This document shows, in pieces, positions 57,185 through 64,000 of a DNA stretch of 64,000 bases. The stretch is from Triglochin maritima (taxonomy: Eukaryota; Streptophyta; Magnoliopsida; Alismatales; Juncaginaceae): the NCBI GenBank assembly GCA_963682175.1, contig OY821775.1, positions 36,268,053 through 36,332,052 of the forward strand. Reading direction: 5' to 3'. A program made the position numbers and the translations under genes. Positions within the stretch are counted from its first letter, which is position 1. Each line of letters begins with the position of its first letter. The notes beneath the pieces were generated by a model. The model was given only the letters and a program-made list of their open reading frames with translations, did no database searches and was not told the DNA's origin.

Positions 57185-58501
57185 TCACATTTCCATATTA
57201 TTGGAATTTGGTAAACCCGATTGATTGGTGATTGGAGCTTGGGGTGGCTGATAAGATTGTGCATGCATGAGAGGTTGGTATGATTGGTTAGGTGGTCGAG
57301 AGGAGTTTGAAGGACCACCCGGGGCATTAGTTTGGCTCCATGAAAAATTGGGGTGGTTCCTCCATCCATGATTATAAGATGATGAGTATGGGTCATTCCT
57401 GGCTCTATCATAGATGGCGTTGACACGCTCCATCTCAGGAGGAATGGACTCACACTCGCTTTCTACATGACCTATCCTACCACATGAATGACAGGGAACT
57501 GGACCAGATGTGGACATGTGAGGTGCACCTTGTTGATTTTGGAGCTCAATCAAATCCATACGGCGCATTAAGGCCGTCATGCGCGCCTCGGTGGCCGTAG
57601 TGGTATCGACAACAAATACGGCACCCGATCTAGTCGAGTTTGCATTCGCGATCCTCGCTCCTATGCTAGATGATGCAGGTGGTTCCCTCACACTCTCCCA
57701 TTGCATGGTTTTCTCAACAAGGTCTTCTAGGAAAGCCCATGCCTCCCTTTCATCCTTTCCCAAGAACTCTCCTTGACACATGGACTCAAGGAGTATTCTT
57801 GACGGGATGTGAAGACCTTCGTAAACAATCTGACAAAGGCACCACAACTCGATGCCATGGTGAGGGCATGAGGATAGTAGCTCCTTGAACCTCTCTAAGT
57901 ATGCATGGAATGGTTCGGTCTCATGTTGATAGAACAAATTGATTTCGTTCCTCAATTTTTGAGTCTGATGATTTGGGAAGTACTTCTTGAGGAATGCAGA
58001 TTGAAACTCATCCCAAGTCCTAAAGCCATTCGCCTGGTTGCTGTACAACCACTTCTTGGCGTCATCCTTCAGCGCAAAGGGGACAAGCCTAAGATGGATG
58101 GAGTCTGTGCTAAGTTGTTGCAGCTTCAACATAACACAGACCTCCTCAAATTCCCTGAGAAAGATATAGGGGTCACCATTCCCAGTGAAGTGAGGGAGTA
58201 TGGAAATAAACTGAGGCTTAACCTCAAAATGGTTCCCATTAGCCTCTGGTAATACGATGCATGAGGGTAGAGCTGTACGGCTTGGGTAGCATCGATCGCG
58301 TAGAGGTATGGGACCGACAACTCGAAGCACTAGTGGAGCAGGTGGGTCCAGCAACTGCTTCTCCTCACAGAAATTAGCAGCCATTGAACCTGGACTGTGT
58401 GCGACACGAGAGGAGGAAGGTGTCGAGAAATCGTTGACCGAAGTTGGATTGACAACGCTCCTCGTCAAACGACCCCTCTCGTCTCGTGTCCACGAAAGCA
58501 T
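57185..58501 (-). CDS. gag of element F (gypsy, Athila/Tat-like), intact
   Basis: Two in-frame ATGs are possible, at 58501 (MLSWTRDERG) and at 58384 (MAANFCEEKQ). The second gives 399 residues and a start resembling related gags. The capsid domain includes GNGDPYIFLREFEEVC, ALKDDAKKWLY, FLKKYFPNHQTQKLRNEI and YLERFKELLSSCPHHGIE. A CCHC knuckle CHSCGRIGHVESEC (57452-57493) and a Gln/Asn/Pro-rich C-terminus follow. It stops at 57185 with no protease. It is the only retroelement protein here without a stop or frameshift, so it could still be made. It would package RNA into particles but needs enzymes supplied in trans. Confidence 0.85.
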   Translation of the reverse strand: MLSWTRDERGRLTRSVVNPTSVNDFSTPSSSRVAHSPGSMAANFCEEKQLLDPPAPLVLRVVGPIPLRDRCYPSRTALPSCIVLPEANGNHFEVKPQFISILPHFTGNGDPYIFLREFEEVCVMLKLQQLSTDSIHLRLVPFALKDDAKKWLYSNQANGFRTWDEFQSAFLKKYFPNHQTQKLRNEINLFYQHETEPFHAYLERFKELLSSCPHHGIELWCLCQIVYEGLHIPSRILLESMCQGEFLGKDEREAWAFLEDLVEKTMQWESVREPPASSSIGARIANANSTRSGAVFVVDTTTATEARMTALMRRMDLIELQNQQGAPHMSTSGPVPCHSCGRIGHVESECESIPPEMERVNAIYDRARNDPYSSSYNHGWRNHPNFSWSQTNAPGGPSNSSRPPNQSYQPLMHAQSYQPPQAPITNQSGLPNSNNMEM

Positions 58502-59588
58502 ACACAAAGGTGCACGCACACAAACCAAAACCTTTTTTTTCTTTTTTTCTTTTTCAAAGAATGTGCGTAGAGGAGAAGACAGGAGAACACAGGAGAGAAA
58601 GAATGACTCAAGAGAGAAGGGAAGAAGTCCTTATGCTACGGTGGATGGGTACAAGTAGAAATACACAAGCAAACAATGCTCAACCAATCCTAAGGTCGCT
58701 ATAGGTCCTTATAGCTAGACGACGCCTAACTGCGAGGTCACACGGCCTCAACACGCCTCACCTCCCTACGACGAGGACCACAAAGCCCAGCAAGTGAGCC
58801 AAGATTCGGAGATCTCATCTCTCCTACTATCGAGAAAGTGGACAACGCCGATCAGGTCATGACGGTCGGGACCGGATCACTCTCCTAATGCGCTTGAAAT
58901 CCTTAGGGCCAATGTCTACTTGATTTTAAAAATTAGTCTCTTGATTAGTGTGGTTTGTGGGGCGAATGAAAGGGTGATGAAATCCCCTACCTTATCTTTT
59001 ATGGGACAACCCCTCCTTAGTAGTGTTTTGGAGTCCTAATCTAGCAATCAACTCTCCAAACAAACGCTCAACTCACACTTGTTTCAATACACTTCCTACT
59101 AACTAATGCATTTTCATACGAAATGCATGAATGAGAGTAGAAGGTGCGTACCTCACGCCAGCACTCAGCAACTGAAAATAAAGCTAAAATGAAAGACAAT
59201 CTATATGCCTAAGTCACATACATGATGCATGACCTAAACAAAAAGAATACCTAATCTTTTGTTTTGGGTTTTAGGATCCAAGTTGCTTAAAGGAGGTTTG
59301 ATTACTGATCTGGGAACAAACTATAAGTCAAAACATTCCAAATCAAGTCCCAGATCACTACATCAATTATGCAAACAGACCAAAGAAATAAGAGAGCAAA
59401 CAAAGGTTACCAGACCACCAATTGGCGGTCTACAGTGCCCAGCTTGCCTCAAAATTTCTCCAGGTGTTCCTTCTGGCAACTCCAAGTCTCCTGAAACAAA
59501 GAAAAACTACAAAACACAAATTAAGTCCACTCGAATCGTCCAAACAAGAGTTTGGATTGACACCTCCCCGACAACGACGCCAAAAACT
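58502..59588 (-). other. leader of element F with primer site and GC dyad
   Basis: The primer site is at 59566-59582 (plus strand CCCCGACAACGACGCCA, two changes from the tRNA-Asp 3' end), seven bases from the LTR. A dyad GACCACCAATTGGCGGTC lies at 59413-59430. In the element's sense strand it pairs fully if one G-U pair is allowed. No gene is seen in the ~1.1 kb. Confidence 0.75.
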
Positions 59589-60963
59589 TGTTGAACGTTT
59601 TATATTGAACCGCAAGTGCACGGCCGCGTTGAAGTGGTGACAAATACGGGTCGTCCTCAGGGAGGTGAGCAGCCTCTCGTTTGCACAAAATCAAGTGACA
59701 AAAATATGGAAGAGAGTGTATTATGCTACTCTACGCTACACTACACTACGAAATACGAAATGCGAAAGAAAGCAACAAACGATTAACTAAAACTTAGCTA
59801 AGAACGAAAGAAGAGTGTTGGAATTCAGAAATAGAGAAGCCCTAAGGGGTGGAGTGAGTGCACACATGCAAAGGGGTGGGTGTTGAACACATTCTTTAAG
59901 CACAAATAAAAGTGGTGTTATCATGCATAGGAAGTGTCTAAATGTTATGACAAAACCTATCAATCCATTCACCATCGTAGTTGATTAACATTTACATATA
60001 CATGTTGTTTATTTCATAACCTAAACAAGCATGAGAGGTGTCTAATCATTTTGGCAAAACTCATCAAGTTATAAATTCTATCCTAAACAAGCAAGCATAC
60101 ATTCATGTTTTATCAACACATTGGAAACAAAGCATTCATTCCATTCTCTAATGCATGTATGAACATCTACTCCACCCCCCACAGGGGATGAAACTACTCA
60201 CTACACATTACACTAATTATTAAACTAAGCAAAGAAACATATTAACTAAGCTACTAAAACTAATGAAATGAAATTAAACAAAGTAAAACAAGAAACATCA
60301 AACAAACAACATAATAAAGAAACATCTATTAAAGTGACTCACATTTCAAGTAGCATTCTCCTACTTTAGTGTGTGCTTCAAGGCCTCACTTCTAGTATGA
60401 AGAATAGCCACTTAAAATATGGAGTCATTACATTAGAAGGTGAAGAGTTCTATTTATAGCCATAGAAAAAGGCACTCCAAGACAATTCCCCGATGTGGGA
60501 CTAAACATATACCAAAAATAGCCTAAACATCCTATAATACATGTGCTAGAGAAATTGGGGCGGATCCAGAGTGATATGGACCGCCAATTAACGGTCCATA
60601 AACTTTGGATCGGGTTGGAATTTGTTGTGGGTTTTCTTGCTGGTATTGTTTGTCTTTGATGCAGTTACTTTACTTGTTGGAGCTCCGACCCGAATCGAAT
60701 TGCAAAAATACTCCCCATGATGGTGTGGAGTATTCTGTTTTGCTTTTAGGTCCTTCGGTCTTACGTTCAGGTCCTTCTCCCTTGCATCTCAGTCCCTAGA
60801 TCTCACAATTCAGTCTTTTTCCCAGCTTTTGGGTCCTTTTATGTTTCATCTCTTCAAACCTATTTATTTCTGAAAACTAAACATAAAACTCGTTACATAA
60901 CATTGTTTAGGTGAAAGATAATGGATATAAGATGCAAATATAAGCATGAAATGATGTCAATCA
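59589..60963 (-). repeat. 5' LTR of element F, second (right) copy
   Basis: It is 1,375 bp, minus strand from TGATTGACATC to ACGTTCAACA. The TATA box is at 60451-60458 (complement of TATAAATA). The U3 dyad is near 60576-60602 and the U5 motif complement at 59609-59623. It points away from the DUF810 gene. Confidence 0.92.
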
Positions 60964-61863
60964 GTGTTCAAGCGTTTGATATTATGCTAAACCATGCATC
61001 TTTTTCAATGTGATGGTTGATTGGCCTAGTCATCTAAAATATGATATTTATGTCTCATTTGATAGCTACAATTTTCTTAAAATAACAACAAAAGCTTAAT
61101 GGCATTTGGTTTAATTGTTGACAAAGGGGAAATGACATGAGGCAATAATAAGAAGAGTCCGTTTGGAAGATATGTAAGTCTACAAACGAGGCGAGGAGGG
61201 TTTCCCCTTCACCGCTACCTGCCCTACCAAAGTCTGGCAGGTTAGTGGCGGTTGGTTGAATTTTCTTTTTACAGCTACTCGTCCTGCCAAAGTTAGGCGG
61301 GTTAGTGGGGTAGGTTGATTTTTTTACTGCTTCCTGCCTTGCCAAAGTCTGACGGGTTAGAGGGGAGGTTGAATTTTTTTACCGCTACTTACTTTGCCAA
61401 AGTTTGGATTTTTTTACCACTACTCGTGTGAGTTGGGCAAGGTGGATTTGTGTTTCAAACATGTTGAAAAATAAAGTTTTATCCAATTGAGTTTGTGAGT
61501 TTGTTTCGCGGCTTGACAAGTGTTTCTAAAGTAGGTTCGTGGATTTGTTAACAGGTTACTCCTAACTTTGGTGTGTTATACTAAAATTGATATTTCTTTT
61601 CTTAATCTAAAATTACAAATATTATACTTATAGTATATATTTAAATGTTGACGGTACATGTTCAAAGACTATCCATCCCGTTTAACAAGTGGGTCTACAG
61701 ACAATGAGTGGAAAAATTAGATACTTCTGAACGAAACCTGCCCAATGGAGATCAGACATGACCGTAAATAAAACCCGCTCCACACACAATTCTAATGTTA
61801 TGATTTGTGTTCCGGCACACCCAAATGGAAAAATAGGAGAGGTACAAAAACTAGTTACACAAA
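60964..61863. repeat. upstream sequence of the DUF810 gene, source block of the tandem duplication
   Basis: It contains four imperfect 55-60-bp units (61214-61427), each with a CCAAAGT core and short CCTGCC/GGCAGG-like dyads. The part CTACAAACGAGGCGAGGAGGG nearby resembles worn GGGCTGCAAACGGGGCGGG-type MITEs. The block is repeated at 55400-56300. No gene is seen. Confidence 0.8.
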
Positions 61864-62080
61864 AACCGTAAAATAATTTTAAAATCCATCAGTATTCCAT
61901 TTAATTAAATTAAATAATCAAAACGAAAAAGAAAAAAAAAGAAAAGATCAAAGTCTCCTCCCCATTTCCGCTGGTGCCCACCACTGTGTACTGCCTGTCA
62001 TTTCATTACCCCTCGCTTTCCTTCCTTCCCATTTCAATTTCCATCCCAAACAAACCCTTCTTACCATTCCCACCAATCCG
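61864..62080 (+). promoter_or_regulatory. proximal promoter and 5' UTR of the DUF810 gene
   Basis: An AT-rich patch (TTTAATTAAATTAAATAATC, 61900-61919) may serve as the core promoter. It is followed by an A/G run and then a pyrimidine-rich stretch (61961-62080) typical of plant 5' UTRs. The tandem-duplication breakpoint (61859-61863) is only about 217 bp upstream of the start codon. Confidence 0.55.
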
Positions 62081-64000
62081 ATGGCTCGCCTTCCCCGCGA
62101 AACCCTAGACTCCCCCTTCGGAGACCTCGCGTCCGACCTGACCACCAGCGACCTCCGCGAGACGGCCTACGAGATCTTCGTCGGCGCCTGCCGCTCCACT
62201 GGCGGTAAGCCGCTCACCTTCATCTCCCACTCCGGGACGCCGGACCGGTTGTCTCTGTCCCCGTCGATGTCCTCGTCGTCGTCGGGGGTTTCCCAGGGCG
62301 GGAGCTTGCAGCGCTCGCTGACGTCCACAGCCGCCAGTAAGATGAAGAGGGCGCTCGGGTTGAAGTCGTCGGAGAAGTCCAAGGTCGGGAGGAGTGGGTC
62401 TGGGAAAGGGGCCAAGAGGCCGGTCAGTGTCGGGGAATTGGTGAGGTTGCATATGGGGATTTCGGAGCAGACGGATTCGAGGATTAGGAGGGGGCTGCTT
62501 AGGGTTGCCGCTGGACAGGTCGGTCGGATGCGTTGAAATTCAAGTTTAATTTTCGGTCTTCTTCTTGTGTTTGTTTTGGGACTCCTTAATTTGATGTTCG
62601 TTGGAGGAAAATGAAAAGAGCCTTCTTTGGTGGTGGTGGTTGAGTTTCTACTTCACACTTTATGTATTGTTTGTTTTGTGTTCCCGGAGTTGTCTGAGCA
62701 ATTTCTTTTTTGGGTAATGCCAATGGTGGTGACCCTTGGGTTTTTGAATTTGCCTGGTTAATAAAGACCCTAGTGAATTTCGATTCCCCTAGACGGTGAC
62801 CTCCTTTTTTGCGAAGTACTTATAATTAGTAAAATTCTGATTCCTTGACATGAACTCTTGGCACCATCCTTGGGTAAAGCTTTTGTTAGTGCTTGAAATC
62901 TTACATTAGAAAGTTACATATTATGCTTGATGTCATATAAGAGGAGCATCCACTCTTCCCTTTCTCTCCCTCTTTTACATTGGTGGGTCTCCACCAGTGT
63001 CCAAATAACGCCAAATTCTTCACATATTTTGCCAAATTATACTGTGATATACTGATATACCGTAATTCCCCAACTCTGTACATACTGGCTTTATTATCTA
63101 TACTTAAGTATAGCATATACTGTAAATCAAGGTACTAACTGATTTCTTGGTGCTCAATTGTGTTGTGTTTTATGTATTTATTATGTATTCTTTTTGGTAC
63201 TCTTATATTAACTCATTTTCAGTTTTCCATGTTTCTTAGACTGCCATGAACTGTACTCTTTATATAAATAGATAGTATCATAATAATAGGAGTGCAAAAT
63301 CATCTATTTCCTTCTGATTATTTACCACATATACAACATGTTTGTGCTACTAGATAACTTTTTTATTTTTTTGAACTTTGATTTCATCAACTAGATGCTA
63401 TGATTTTTTAGCTTCTCAATTTCGGCATGTTGATTGGGGAGCTATCGTTGATATGATGATTTTTCTCTCTCTTTTGTTAACACCTTTATCAACAGCTTGT
63501 GTAGTTTTAGTATCTCGTTTTCTTTATTTCCTGCTATACAAGTAACTAAAGAGGTGCTTACATTCTTACATAGTCAGATATGTATGATTCACAACATTTT
63601 GGTTGCTGTTGCAGCTTGGAAGGCGCATAGAGTCCATGGTTTTGCCTTTAGAAATGTTACAACAATTCAAGCCTTCTGATTTTCCCAATCATGAAGAATA
63701 TGAAGCGTGGAAGTTGAGACATTTAAAAGTTCTTGAGGCTGGATTGCTTTTGCATCCTCATACCCCACGTGATAAATCAGAACCCGCAGCTCAAAGGCTT
63801 CGACAAATCTTACGTGGATCTTCAGATAGACCATTGGAAATGGGAAAAAATTCAGAGTCACTGACGGCCCTACGCAATGCGGTTATTGCCCTTGCTTGTA
63901 AATCTGATGGATTTGGTTCTGAGACGTACCATTGGGCTGATGGTTTCCCTTTAAATCTTCATCTATATCAGATGCTGTTAGAAACATGCTTTGACCCCAA
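62081..64000 (+). CDS. DUF810/Munc13-like protein (PATROL1 family), exons 1-2; continues beyond the window
   Basis: Exon 1 (62081-62518) encodes 146 residues. MARLPRETLDSPFGDLASDL then TTSDLRETAYEIFVGACRS matches the N-terminus of the plant DUF810 family, followed by a Ser-rich linker and the VGELVRLHMGISEQTDSRIR block. The donor CAG/GTCGGT at 62519 and the acceptor TTGCAG/CTTGG ending at 63614 join ..RVAAGQ to LGRRIESMVLPLEML in phase 0. Exon 2 (63615 to the edge) continues EEYEAWKLRHLKVLEAGLLL, an ALRNAVIALACKSDGF block and YHWADGFPLNLHLYQMLLE. Arabidopsis relatives have a MUN domain further on. PATROL1 tethers vesicles and helps deliver the plasma-membrane H+-ATPase. The exact role of this paralogue is not shown here. 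The ATG fits the family start, exon 1 is much GC-richer than its surroundings, and both frames are intact. Confidence 0.92.
62519..63614 (+). other. intron 1 of the DUF810 gene
   Basis: It is 1,096 bp with GT...AG ends, AT-rich with T-runs before the acceptor. Joining across it restores the conserved family sequence without a frame change. I see no gene or transposon inside. Confidence 0.9.

Larger units (their letters stand above)
56301..60963 (-). mobile_element. Element F: gag-only gypsy retrotransposon, 3' LTR truncated by the duplication junction
   Basis: On the minus strand: 5' LTR (59589-60963), tRNA-Asp primer site, ~1.1-kb leader, one gag frame, short tail with polypurine tract, and 681 bp of the 3' LTR. 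No protease, RT or integrase. The tail after gag matches the tails of C and E, so F is a more deeply deleted relative with a different LTR. Target-site copies cannot be checked because the far end of the 3' LTR is missing. Confidence 0.88.

Noticed and set aside
62105..62452. Minus-strand frames of 82-115 residues opposite exon 1
   Set aside because: They are shadows of the GC-rich first exon of the DUF810 gene.

Overview
The window is nuclear DNA from a flowering plant, most likely a eudicot. The evidence is layer upon layer of plant-type LTR retrotransposons (Ty1/copia primed by initiator tRNA-Met, Ty3/gypsy of the Athila/Tat kind primed by tRNA-Asp), a PIF/Harbinger relic, hAT-type and foldback MITEs, and one intron-containing, plant-specific gene at the right edge. 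I cannot name the species. No prokaryotic, organellar, rRNA, tRNA or CRISPR feature was found.

Layout, left to right. 1-15.6 kb is a four-level nest. A divergent copia-type LTR (1-129 and 14646-15560) contains gag-only copia element A (130-14645). The 3' LTR of A contains solo LTR B (4054-12157, TSD CTAAC) and solo LTR D (12413-13571, TSD ACCGG). B in turn contains gag-protease element C (4860-11420, TSD AGTTG/AGTAG). 15.6-20.1 kb holds a decayed minus-strand PIF/Harbinger transposon (transposase plus Myb/SANT-like ORF) and a 1.0-kb hAT-type element. 22.3-31.7 kb is a decayed minus-strand gag-pro element M, split by young gag-pro element E (24016-31271, TSD GTTAT). 31.8-34.05 kb is a cluster of oppositely oriented LTR pieces. 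34.06-38.4 kb holds minus-strand copia remnants G and N, with solo LTR H in N (36306-37808, TSD CTCTT), followed by a foldback MITE. 39.9-52.95 kb holds copia LTRs K and K', a broken copia element L, and the nearly full-length but dead copia polyprotein of J with its 3' LTR. 52.95-61.86 kb is a minus-strand gag-only gypsy element F caught in a 5.56-kb tandem duplication. 62.08 kb to the end is the 5' part of the only convincing host gene, a DUF810/Munc13-like (PATROL1-family) gene.

The retroelements form two guilds. The tRNA-Asp-primed elements (B-F, and probably M and H) share a U5 motif next to the primer site, a 3' tail, and paired GC-rich dyads that recur in U3 and leader. None carries reverse transcriptase or integrase here, so they would need an autonomous partner outside the window. 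The copia elements are gag-only (A), gag fused to an RT stub (G), or pseudogenised gag-pol (L, J, N). Their LTRs share many GGTCGACC-type motifs. The host gene sits about 1.1 kb from the end of F, and about 0.9 kb of its upstream sequence was copied 5.56 kb further upstream by the tandem duplication.
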